From IMG/VR virus record IMGVR_UViG_3300005613_002608, positions 1-30,578 of that record: a DNA stretch of 30,578 bases; one strand, given 5' to 3'. Below the pieces are notes generated by a model. It saw only the letters and a program-made list of their open reading frames with translations. It was not told the DNA's origin and did no database searches. Shown in pieces: positions 24,968 to 30,578 of the stretch (the stretch's first letter is position 1; every line of letters starts with the position of its first letter). The position numbers were made by a program, and so were the translations under genes. Source of the stretch: a virus.

Positions 24968-25578
24968 TTTCCATTCTCCATAAATACGCCAAACACTCTG
25001 TACCAAAACTTCAGTACCTTAGCATCCGGGTTATTTTCGTGAAATTTAGCCATACTGCGCGTATAGTATGCTTTCTTTTTGATATAGTCCAGGAACCGGA
25101 TCTGATCATCATGGTAGAGTACATTCTTAGTCTGGAGCTTAACCGGCGGGATCCTGAGATCCCATTCGGCATCTTCTGGCCCCGATAATTCTTCATTAAA
25201 GAATCCACAATATTTCTTCCGGACAAACCTTACACAATCTATAGGCGTAGCCGTATAGAATTGCCTTTCAAAATTCCGGAGCTTCGTGAACCAATCATCT
25301 CCCCGGATGATCTCCGGGATATACAAGCTGCTTACCCCTGGCTGGCGCTCCATTATGGAGATGCACTCATAAACCAAAGGTTTAGTAATACGCTGATCAG
25401 AGTCAAGAACCAGAATATAATCCGCATCCGATGAAGCAATACCAATATTACGCTGCGCAGATCGTTCAAGCCCAAGATCCACTTCCAATAGTTCTACTTC
25501 TGGTATAGAATTGCATACTTCTTCAATCTCCTTTATGTCGCGCCCATGATTAGGCACTACTACAGATACCTTTATCAT
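24880..25578 (-). CDS. Family-2 glycosyltransferase (232 aa)
   Basis: GT-A fold transferase: VSVVVPNHGRD (4-14), ERSAQRNIGIASSDADYILV (39-58) and the metal-binding LDSD (58-61). A later acidic patch (LSGPEDAEWDLRI, about 132-144) corresponds to the catalytic base region ('GEDxDL'). The C-terminus ends in a hydrophobic helix (LYMLIFIRAIIYL), suggesting membrane contact. It starts at the ATGA overlap with the preceding GT; a GTG three codons earlier is less likely. Donor and acceptor unknown. Confidence 0.85.
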   Translation of the reverse strand: MIKVSVVVPNHGRDIKEIEEVCNSIPEVELLEVDLGLERSAQRNIGIASSDADYILVLDSDQRITKPLVYECISIMERQPGVSSLYIPEIIRGDDWFTKLRNFERQFYTATPIDCVRFVRKKYCGFFNEELSGPEDAEWDLRIPPVKLQTKNVLYHDDQIRFLDYIKKKAYYTRSMAKFHENNPDAKVLKFWYRVFGVFMENGKWKQLIKHPIMSIKLYMLIFIRAIIYLRK

Positions 25579-26153
25579 ATCCCCCACCTTAGTTTTATGG
25601 TATCCCTGAAAGCAGAAAACACATCCTTCCAGGATTTACCAGATGAAACAACAGCATGAATAGGTATCTCCAGCATCTTCTTGCCAGCTTTCTTAGCTTC
25701 CCATAGGATCTCTATATCAAACGCCCAGCCTTCCAGGAACCAGGTAGGCGCATAACTAAACGCCTTGATCCCTGTCTGAGTATCTACGCCCAGGCCAAAC
25801 AACAATTTTACCCATATCCTTGATAAATAAGTTAGCACTCTCCTGTCAAGTCTGCCAGGTAATTCTTTTTTCCCTACTACTACATCATATCCCTGGCCTA
25901 AAAAGAACAGAAACGGCTGGATCTGAGCCGGGTTAATATCTCCATCCCCATCTATAAATATATAATAATCTGGCTTATATACCTGAGCAGCCTTCAGAGC
26001 CTGTCTAAGAGCATATCCCTTCCCCCTACTACCGTAGTCGTTATAGGAGCAGATATGAGCATCAGGCCCTACTGCATCGTAAATTTGAGCCATTACACGC
26101 TGAAGCATCAAGGGATTCTCATTATGAGTCGGTACACATACGGCTATTTTCAT
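25575..26153 (-). CDS. Family-2 glycosyltransferase, DPM1/polyprenyl-P-sugar synthase-like (192 aa)
   Basis: The start MKIAVCVPTHNE is followed by YGSRGKGYALRQALK (40-54), resembling the 'nrGkG.A...G' element of dolichyl-phosphate mannose synthase-like enzymes, then FIDGDGD (66-72) with the metal-binding aspartates, and DTQTGIKAFS, which parallels the 'D..sGfra' segment. Members load a sugar onto polyprenyl phosphate for a GT-C enzyme, and such an enzyme is encoded later in the same operon. It lacks the two C-terminal membrane helices of GtrB. The ATG 26151-26153 has SD GGGAGAG and overlaps the HNH stop (ATGA). Confidence 0.8.
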   Translation of the reverse strand: MKIAVCVPTHNENPLMLQRVMAQIYDAVGPDAHICSYNDYGSRGKGYALRQALKAAQVYKPDYYIFIDGDGDINPAQIQPFLFFLGQGYDVVVGKKELPGRLDRRVLTYLSRIWVKLLFGLGVDTQTGIKAFSYAPTWFLEGWAFDIEILWEAKKAGKKMLEIPIHAVVSSGKSWKDVFSAFRDTIKLRWGI

Positions 26154-26578
26154 ACTCTCTCCCAGCGATAACCACCTGTTGTTTTCATTCCATGTCTTTT
26201 GACCTTGTTTACTACCGCACACAACCTTCCCCGGTTTAAACCCAACTCATTACAAGCAGCAGCCATATTGGGCCAAACCTTAATTAGCTTGCCTTCTCTC
26301 GTTAATTGTTTTATGGGCTTTATATTCAAATGTTCCGATTTTTCTTCATAAAAGCAGTTGCTTAATTCATAGTGCTTGTTGTGGTCTTTCCGGCTAATGG
26401 TCGGGCATTCCATCTGCGCCGCCCCATCTCTATCCCATAAATATTTTAGCTCTTTTAGAGAAATTAGATTTTTTATTCCCCGGCTATAATGCGAATGGCC
26501 CCTTTGGCTACACCGCACCTGAATATAGCCCCAGGTTTTAGCCCAGGGGTGTGTCTTGTAATATTTAGCCTTACACAC
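26150..26578 (-). CDS. HNH / NUMOD1 homing-type endonuclease (about 142 aa)
   Basis: Predicted site-specific DNA endonuclease and mobile gene. The N-terminal part (HPWAKTWGYIQVRC, then YSRGIKNL) and CPTISRKDHNKHYELSNC (58-75) follow the phage HNH pattern 'W....RC...YgGRGI....', 'PsiDRiDndgnYt.eNC'; the usual Asp before Arg is Ser here, so activity is uncertain. A C-terminal NUMOD1 DNA-binding element is clear: IKQLTREGKLIKVWPNMAAA (89-108), then RGRLCAVVNK and TGGYRWERV. The start is probably GTG 26576-26578 (SD GGGG), two bases from the transketolase stop. It contains no GATC over 26161-26580 although flanking genes are GATC-rich, pointing to recent arrival. Confidence 0.75.
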   Translation of the reverse strand: MCKAKYYKTHPWAKTWGYIQVRCSQRGHSHYSRGIKNLISLKELKYLWDRDGAAQMECPTISRKDHNKHYELSNCFYEEKSEHLNIKPIKQLTREGKLIKVWPNMAAACNELGLNRGRLCAVVNKVKRHGMKTTGGYRWERV

Positions 26579-27035
26579 GAATATACCCCGCTTCTTTTGA
26601 ATTGATCCAACTAATAAAATCTGCCCCTTCATATACCGGCATATCTATTACATCCAGGGCTGCCTTATCATCATCCCAGGTACAATGGCACTCGCCCAGG
26701 CCCTTGAAGAAATCCCCGGCTCCGTTACCTATGATCTTAACATTCCGCTTCATCTGTACCAGATCTATCCGGATCTGCTCATACGCCCGGAACACTATGA
26801 AGGATGCTATACTGTAGATGATAGGCTTCATACCCGCTGCGGCCATGCCTGATGCAATCCCTACTGTACTCTGCTCAGCGATCCCGCAGTTAAGTACGCG
26901 ATCCGGGAACATCGCCCGGAGCTTGTCCACCTTCGCGAATCCGCAATCGCATATCAGTAGATAATATTTCTTATCTGCTGCGAAATATGGGATCAGTTCT
27001 TCTATTATTGTATCTCTGGACACCTGAAATGCCAT
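26571..27035 (-). CDS. Transketolase C-subunit, pyrimidine domain only (154 aa)
   Basis: Second half of a two-subunit thiamine-diphosphate enzyme. LNCGIAEQSTVGIASGMAAA (48-67) contains the catalytic Glu (E54) that activates the cofactor, and IGNGAGDFFKGLGECHCTWD (102-121) matches the conserved loop contributing to the active site. It ends at AGYIRV, exactly where the pyrimidine domain ends; the third (transketolase C-terminal) domain, normally another 120-130 residues, is absent and is not found downstream of the HNH gene that begins at this point. The start overlaps the N-subunit by 31 bases with SD AAGG. Confidence 0.82.
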   Translation of the reverse strand: MAFQVSRDTIIEELIPYFAADKKYYLLICDCGFAKVDKLRAMFPDRVLNCGIAEQSTVGIASGMAAAGMKPIIYSIASFIVFRAYEQIRIDLVQMKRNVKIIGNGAGDFFKGLGECHCTWDDDKAALDVIDMPVYEGADFISWINSKEAGYIRV

Positions 27036-27688
27036 TCTGCCTTATTCTCCATTATTGGTACACCTTTACCCTTAACGGACTTCGCTAAGAGTACCAGCGG
27101 CATAGTTTCCAACCACCGGATCAGATCGTGATGATCATGCGCATCACATTCATACGGCTTAAACCCCCATCCATAGAAGCGGCCCTTCAAACTCTGATAT
27201 AATATATGATCTATCTTATCCATCGCCTGTAATCCATTGCAATCTACGATCACCGATATATTAGTAAGACTATGATGAAACATAAACGCCAGGGCTTCCC
27301 AGCAAGATCCTTCCTGAAGCTCACCATCACCTACGATCACCCAGGTATGCTTATCATTTTCTAACTGTTTATTCGCATAAGCCCTGCCTACTGCTACCGG
27401 AAGGCCATGCCCCAGGGATCCGTACCCTTCCAGGCAGCCATCCAGCTCAAAGTTCTCCCACTTCTCGCGCGGCAATAACCCAAGATCCGCCCAGATCGCA
27501 TAGAGTCCATAGCAGCCATGCCCTTTACTGAGTATAACGGTATCCCGGTCTTGTATGATCTTATAATATAATACGGTAAGTATATCCAGGCAGGAAAGGC
27601 TGGGAGCTATATGCCCCTGCTTATTCTTTGTCGCTACTTCTAAGATCTCTTTCCGGAGATCATCAGCCTTTTGTATAGTATTTATCAT
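27005..27688 (-). CDS. Transketolase N-subunit, ThDP-binding (227 aa)
   Basis: Thiamine-diphosphate-binding half of a split transketolase. KQGHIAPSLSCLDILTVLYY (23-42), LSKGHG (53-58) and the ThDP/Mg motif GDGELQEGSCWEA (120-132) ending at DCNGLQ (149-154) are all present. Split transketolases with sugar genes can transfer two-carbon units to make branched or long-chain sugars; cyanophages also carry transketolase-like genes. Slightly short (usual 260-290 aa). ATG 27686-27688 has SD GGAAG and lies 26 bases inside the previous gene. Substrate unknown. Confidence 0.88.
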   Translation of the reverse strand: MINTIQKADDLRKEILEVATKNKQGHIAPSLSCLDILTVLYYKIIQDRDTVILSKGHGCYGLYAIWADLGLLPREKWENFELDGCLEGYGSLGHGLPVAVGRAYANKQLENDKHTWVIVGDGELQEGSCWEALAFMFHHSLTNISVIVDCNGLQAMDKIDHILYQSLKGRFYGWGFKPYECDAHDHHDLIRWLETMPLVLLAKSVKGKGVPIMENKAEWHFRCPEIQ

Positions 27689-28082
27689 AGATTTCTTCCG
27701 ATAGATGCCGGATCTTCTCCTGTACCTGGCTATCACCTACAGCTTTTGATAGTTCGTTCATGTACCGGACTCTTGTCTTGTTATGTTCCCGGACTTGCTC
27801 CGCTGCTTTCCCTACTACGGATAGCGGCATCTCACCGAATGAAGCGTTCCGGATCTCATGTTCTTTATTCCATATATCTGCATTGGCCTGGGTAATCCTG
27901 ATGATCGCCAGGAGTATATAGGCATCTATCCCTATATCGTTCAGCCAGCCCATGATCAGATCCAGCTCTTTACGCGCCCCTTCCAGGCCGTAGATCTCTT
28001 TCCGGGATACGATTGATAGCTTATCTATAAGTTCTGCGAATGAATATTGAAACGCGCCGCGTTGCACTTTTTTCTTCTTCAC
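27663..28082 (-). CDS. Small helical protein of unknown function (139 aa)
   Basis: A soluble, charged, all-helical protein with FSFAELIDKLSIVSRKEIYG (about 13-33) and ITQANADIWNKEHEIRNA (about 62-80). The pattern 'ELiDKLsI...K', then 'l...N..lW..E.eiR' is one I associate with small proteins seen in phage and LPS clusters (DUF4254-like), but the match is loose. No catalytic motif. Start overlaps the previous gene by 4 bases (ATGA). It may assist one of the neighbouring enzymes. Confidence 0.55.
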   Translation of the reverse strand: MKKKKVQRGAFQYSFAELIDKLSIVSRKEIYGLEGARKELDLIMGWLNDIGIDAYILLAIIRITQANADIWNKEHEIRNASFGEMPLSVVGKAAEQVREHNKTRVRYMNELSKAVGDSQVQEKIRHLSEEIYDKYYTKG

Positions 28083-28909
28083 TTTATCTCCTTAATAGTT
28101 ACGGAGCAATGACCTGTGCGCTGAAAACGATCATACTTTATTTTCAGATCACATGGATTGCAAAGTCCAAAATTATCGCAAGGCAGGAAGCTGGTAGGGA
28201 GTTCAACATCTCTGTCAAGGATATGACCGTAGGAATGGACTCCATGATACAGATCGTGATGACATCTGAATAGTCTGCCATCTGGAGCTATCAGGAGTTC
28301 TGAAGGTTTACACTTACACTTCCTGCGCTTGCCGTTTACTGCTTCCGGATACCGGTAGTTACCATGCTCAGCATCCAGAAATTCTTTAGTCCTGAAATCC
28401 AGCCCCATATCTTCAGCAGCCTGGCGGATGATCTGGATCACTTCATCCCCGGTATCTACCGCCCAGATCCCTACAAAATAACCGCGATCCTGTAAGGTCT
28501 TTACATCCCATATTAACTTCTGTATATCCGTATAGCCGGGATGATAGCTGAAGCGTATAGAAGCATACTTCGCCCGGCGCTTAATTCGCTCCGGCGGGAT
28601 CACGCTCATAAATTCTTCCACATGAAAATCACCATTGGTTAATAGATCTATAGGTATTTTCTCATCCACCCCAGGGATCAACTTGTAGAAGTTTTTATGC
28701 AGCGTAGGTTCACCGCCGGTAATAGTTATAGGGAGATCGCCCCTTGTCTGGATCCGGTTCAGGCCCTTGATCCAATCCTTTGCAGGCATTGTCTTGTATT
28801 TATGAAGGCCGTTATATTTGTTAATACAGTAATGACATTGGAAGGTACACGCGAAAGTAAGGAAGGCGCTTATATAATTATATTCTTTAGGTATAATAAT
28901 CTTTTTCAT
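28079..28909 (-). CDS. Radical SAM enzyme (276 aa)
   Basis: Iron-sulfur motif ACTFQCHYC (C21, C25, C28), SAM-binding TITGGEPTL (62-70) and LLTNGD (89-94). The C-terminal part holds C198, C200, C216, C244, C250, C253 and C268, with CDNFGLCNPC resembling an auxiliary-cluster site. The phrase IAPDGRLFRCHHDLY also occurs in SPASM-like enzymes. It overlaps the upstream radical SAM gene by 4 bases (ATGA), so the two are co-translated and may act in sequence on one substrate. Substrate unknown. Confidence 0.85.
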   Translation of the reverse strand: MKKIIIPKEYNYISAFLTFACTFQCHYCINKYNGLHKYKTMPAKDWIKGLNRIQTRGDLPITITGGEPTLHKNFYKLIPGVDEKIPIDLLTNGDFHVEEFMSVIPPERIKRRAKYASIRFSYHPGYTDIQKLIWDVKTLQDRGYFVGIWAVDTGDEVIQIIRQAAEDMGLDFRTKEFLDAEHGNYRYPEAVNGKRRKCKCKPSELLIAPDGRLFRCHHDLYHGVHSYGHILDRDVELPTSFLPCDNFGLCNPCDLKIKYDRFQRTGHCSVTIKEIK

Positions 28910-30072
28910 ATAAAACTTAAATGTTCTGGCGGATTCGCTAAAAGCCTTTCATACTGCGCCTTTGAACCACATAGCTTAGCTAAAGTTTCTTTAGCATCAC
29001 CTTTATATTCTTTCATAAACTTATACATAAATTTGTTACTGCATGAATGGCGGCATTGTCCATCACATAGTTCCGGTAGCGGAGTCTTTGCTACCTTATC
29101 TATTACTTTCCAGTACCGTTCCGATTCCAGGATAGTTTCCAGCCGATCTTCCTGGAGATCTCCATAACAGTATTCATCTTTATTGAACATGTACCCGCAG
29201 GGATAACATTTACCGTTCCCGGATACCTGGAATAGAAACGGTAGATCTACACACCAATCAAATTCCCATTTCCTTTCCATAGTGATCTTCTTAGATTCTT
29301 CTATAGCATGCCACTTTATGATCACCTTCGTGGTATCATTACTAAGAGCTTCCGCCTTCCGTAAGTTTTCTTCTATCTGATCATATAAGTTCATATCAAA
29401 ATGCATCGGCATACCTGTGCCGGCATCAGAAAACTGCTTCACCTGGACATAATCTACACCCAATTCTACGCCCAATTTAGCTAAGGGTACTACTTGATCA
29501 AAACATTCCGGGATCAGTACCATCTGAAGCCCTATAGTACAGTTACCTTTATGCTTTACTGCATGATCTATGATCCCCCGGATCTTCTCAAAGGATCCTT
29601 CCGGTACGCCCCGATGGATCTTGTCGTACTTCTCGCCTACTGCTGAGATATTAAACCGTAGCCAGGTACAGTTCTCTGTAAGGATCTCCGTTTTATGATC
29701 ATCCAGAAGCAGCCCATTAGTAGCTACCGCGCTCTCTACGCCATTAGCTGTTAGGGCCTTTACAAACTGATATAGCCCATGATTCAATGTAGGTTCACCA
29801 TCACCTATGATCGCGATCCCTTTGATCCCCAGCTTCCCGGCATCTGTAGCGATCCCCAGGAGCTTGTCTGTAGGTATGTAGTCGTTAGAAGGTTTCTGGT
29901 AGGTTCCATAACAGAAGATACAGCGCATGTTGCAGCCTTTGTGTATCCCCATGTCAATCGTTGTCGGATAGATCCGTTTCCCATCCATGAAAGCCTGGAG
30001 CTGCTCTTGATACCAGGCCATTTTACATCCATCAAAAATATACTGCTTCGGCTCACCTTTCAAATAATCCAT
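28906..30072 (-). CDS. Radical SAM/SPASM enzyme, first accessory gene (388 aa)
   Basis: Cluster motif GCNMRCIFC (C47, C51, C54), IIGDGEPTLN (88-97; GDGEP replaces the usual GGEP), VATNGLLL (116-123) and a C-terminal SPASM-like set (C274, C289, C292, C302, C336, C340, C344). Such enzymes carry out oxidations or C-C/C-S chemistry on peptides or sugars. ATG 30070-30072 has SD AAAAGGG 5 bases upstream; an in-frame ATG at 30112-30114 has none and is rejected. It is the first gene after the long leader 30073-30497. Confidence 0.85.
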   Translation of the reverse strand: MDYLKGEPKQYIFDGCKMAWYQEQLQAFMDGKRIYPTTIDMGIHKGCNMRCIFCYGTYQKPSNDYIPTDKLLGIATDAGKLGIKGIAIIGDGEPTLNHGLYQFVKALTANGVESAVATNGLLLDDHKTEILTENCTWLRFNISAVGEKYDKIHRGVPEGSFEKIRGIIDHAVKHKGNCTIGLQMVLIPECFDQVVPLAKLGVELGVDYVQVKQFSDAGTGMPMHFDMNLYDQIEENLRKAEALSNDTTKVIIKWHAIEESKKITMERKWEFDWCVDLPFLFQVSGNGKCYPCGYMFNKDEYCYGDLQEDRLETILESERYWKVIDKVAKTPLPELCDGQCRHSCSNKFMYKFMKEYKGDAKETLAKLCGSKAQYERLLANPPEHLSFI

Positions 30073-30111
30073 TTTTTCCCTTTTCTTTTTCTCATTTAGA
30101 TAAAGCTCCCC

Positions 30112-30135
30112 CATATAGTGGGTATTAGTATATAT
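30112..30135 (-). promoter_or_regulatory. Sequence resembling a T7-type promoter (weak)
   Basis: Minus strand reads TAATACC CACTATAT GGGGGAG. T7's own promoter is TAATACGACT CACTATA GGGAG, so the flanks match but the spacing differs. I found no second copy of CACTATA followed by G on the minus strand, and no phage RNA polymerase gene is in the window. Chance similarity is quite possible. Confidence 0.2.
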
Positions 30136-30157
30136 AAATACTATAAGCCAGCTCTTA

Positions 30158-30173
30158 TCTTAATCTCTTGGAT
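30158..30173. repeat. 16-base inverted-repeat partner of 18067-18082
   Basis: The minus strand here is identical over 16 bases to plus 18067-18082, within the leader of the accessory operon. A 9-base GATAAGAGC also occurs twice on the minus strand around it, about 28 bases apart, which could be an operator or part of the same RNA element. Confidence 0.8.
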
Positions 30174-30200
30174 ACTGCTCTTATCAGGATCTATATTTTG

Positions 30201-30229
30201 ATTATACCCACTTAATCCGGATCTTTACA
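30201..30229 (-). promoter_or_regulatory. Weak promoter candidate for the accessory operon
   Basis: Perfect -10 box TATAAT at 30201-30206, preceded 17 bases upstream by TGTAAA (30224-30229), a poor -35 match. It lies downstream of both leader terminators and could supply terminator-independent transcription of the accessory genes. Confidence 0.3.
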
Positions 30230-30256
30230 GTTCTGTTACCATCAGCATTGTCCTGT

Positions 30257-30301
30257 TATTAGATGGGGCTGGGAGTGTAGCCCTTAGTGGTATATCTAAT
30301 A
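30257..30301 (-). ncRNA. Nested stem-loop in the leader
   Basis: An outer perfect 8-bp stem (30257-30264 with 30294-30301; TATTAGAT/ATCTAATA) encloses an inner 5-bp GGGCT/AGCCC stem (30266-30270 with 30279-30283). No T-tract follows. It could be a structured regulatory RNA domain or an operator; it matches no riboswitch class I know. Confidence 0.4.
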
Positions 30302-30370
30302 CCCAGGATAACTAATTACATAAACGGCGTTTGAGATTATAGAGTCTAACCGGAGAAAACACTCTTTAAT

Positions 30371-30407
30371 AAAAACTGGCCAGCTGAGATTGCAGGGTAC
30401 TGGCCAG
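30371..30407 (-). terminator. Second terminator-like hairpin in the leader
   Basis: The self-complementary octamer CTGGCCAG occurs at 30376-30383 and 30400-30407. Paired with each other they form an 8-bp stem with a 16-base loop, followed on the minus strand by TTTTTATT (30375 downward). It lies immediately after the first terminator, making a tandem stop. Confidence 0.55.
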
Positions 30408-30452
30408 AAAAAAAGACACCAAGCCCGAAAGCCTGATGTCTTTATTTTTTTT
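30408..30452. terminator. Bidirectional intrinsic terminator
   Basis: Outer arms AAAGACA (30412-30418) and TGTCTTT (30437-30443) with inner pairing around a TTTCGG loop make a 13-bp stem on the minus strand, followed by about seven T residues (to 30408). On the plus strand the same hairpin, with two mismatches, is followed by an 8-T run (30445-30452). It is about 80 bases after the predicted start of the promoter 30498-30525. Confidence 0.85.
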
Positions 30453-30496
30453 GTTTTTAACAATCTCATTGAAACCCCTTTGGTCGCGTTAAAAAC
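30453..30496 (-). repeat. 9-bp inverted repeat just after the promoter start
   Basis: GTTTTTAAC (minus, 30496-30488) and GTTAAAAAC (30461-30453) are exact complements separated by 26 bases. They lie at the very beginning of the predicted transcript and could form a 5' stem or bind a dimeric protein. The second arm partly overlaps the terminator's flanking T-tract on the plus strand. Confidence 0.5.
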
Positions 30497-30497
30497 A

Positions 30498-30525
30498 ATT
30501 ATAATGATTTTTCCTGAGATGTCAA
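30498..30525 (-). promoter_or_regulatory. Consensus sigma70-type promoter (accessory leader)
   Basis: Minus-strand -35 box TTGACA (30520-30525), 16-base spacer, -10 box TATAAT (30498-30503). Both boxes are perfect. Start expected near 30491, about 50 bases before the bidirectional terminator and about 420 bases before the first accessory gene. The host polymerase would use it without phage factors. Confidence 0.85.
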
Positions 30526-30578
30526 ATTTTATTATAGAAACTTAGCCGCAGTACATGGGAGGCTATGAAACTTCTCAT

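Larger units (their letters stand above)
30073..30578 (-). other. Long non-coding leader and control region
   Basis: About 500 bases at the right edge with no supported gene. It holds, in minus-strand order, a consensus promoter (30498-30525), a 9-bp inverted repeat (30488-30496/30453-30461), a bidirectional terminator (30412-30443), a second terminator-like hairpin (30376-30407), a nested stem-loop (30257-30301), a weak second promoter candidate (-10 TATAAT at 30201-30206), the 16-base complementary segment (30158-30173) and a T7-promoter-like sequence (30112-30135). The last 50 bases could be the end of a leftward gene or the start of a rightward one; not decidable. Confidence 0.6.

Noticed and set aside
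26150-27035. Group I intron around the HNH gene
   Set aside because: I looked for a 3' exon with the missing transketolase domain and for conserved intron core pairing; neither is visible, and the next gene starts at the HNH stop.
30453-30496. CRISPR-repeat-like sequence ending in TTGAAAC
   Set aside because: Only one copy exists and no spacers follow; the similarity is limited to a few bases.
30522-30578. End of a leftward gene (18 open codons to TGA) or start of a rightward gene (ATG at 30565 after GGGAGG)
   Set aside because: Each is too short to judge at the window edge, and the SD-ATG gap of the rightward candidate is only two bases.
1-30578. tRNA, rRNA, integrase, attachment site or lysis genes
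   Set aside because: None seen on either strand by motif; the lifestyle therefore cannot be inferred from this window.

Overview
This window looks like about 30 kb of a podovirus-like tailed-phage genome (T7-like head and tail proteins), probably infecting an uncultured bacterium. Every gene I can support lies on the minus strand, so biological order runs from the right edge to the left. The standard code is used, stop/start overlaps (ATGA, TAATG) are frequent, and SD sites are canonical. No tRNA, rRNA, integrase, lysis or DNA-replication gene is visible, so lifestyle and host cannot be decided from here.

Right module (about 30578 to 18135): a 460-base leader opens with a consensus sigma70-type promoter (30498-30525) followed at once by a hairpin terminator (30412-30443), a second terminator-like hairpin and a further structured element. 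Then comes an accessory operon without structural phage genes: two radical SAM enzymes, a small helical protein, a two-subunit transketolase whose second subunit lacks its third domain, an HNH/NUMOD1 homing-type endonuclease at that truncation point, three family-2 glycosyltransferases, a methyltransferase, a third radical SAM enzyme, a short NAD-dependent epimerase/dehydratase, a second methyltransferase, a fourth radical SAM enzyme, a GT-C/TMTC-like membrane glycosyltransferase with a TPR-like tail, a Cys-rich small protein that may start at AUU, a multispan membrane protein and a small basic protein.

Junction (18022-18138): a second near-consensus promoter reads left into a roughly 80-base leader that ends in a strong intrinsic terminator only a few bases before the first late gene. 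Both promoters therefore have the same promoter, short leader, terminator layout. The two leader regions also carry a perfect 16-base complementary pair.

Left module (about 18010 to 1): the virion operon, in order a small unknown protein, candidate small terminase, large terminase, three small proteins ending in a KK-x-LLG tail, a GNAT acetyltransferase, portal, a Bbp19-like protein, scaffold, major capsid protein, a putative decoration protein, tail tubular proteins A and B, three internal-virion-type proteins, and the N-terminus of a probable tail fibre cut by the left edge. The largest, 1835 residues, contains an embedded GP88-like cysteine domain and an HExxxH motif.

Working idea (inference): the accessory operon makes and transfers an unusual sugar. 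A DPM1-like GT2 would load a polyprenyl phosphate, the GT-C protein would transfer the sugar outside the membrane, and the radical SAM, transketolase, epimerase and methyltransferase enzymes would make or decorate it. This would be an enlarged analogue of phage seroconversion (gtr) cassettes, possibly controlled by antitermination or RNA pairing at the two leaders. No database search was run; all family names rest on motif recognition.
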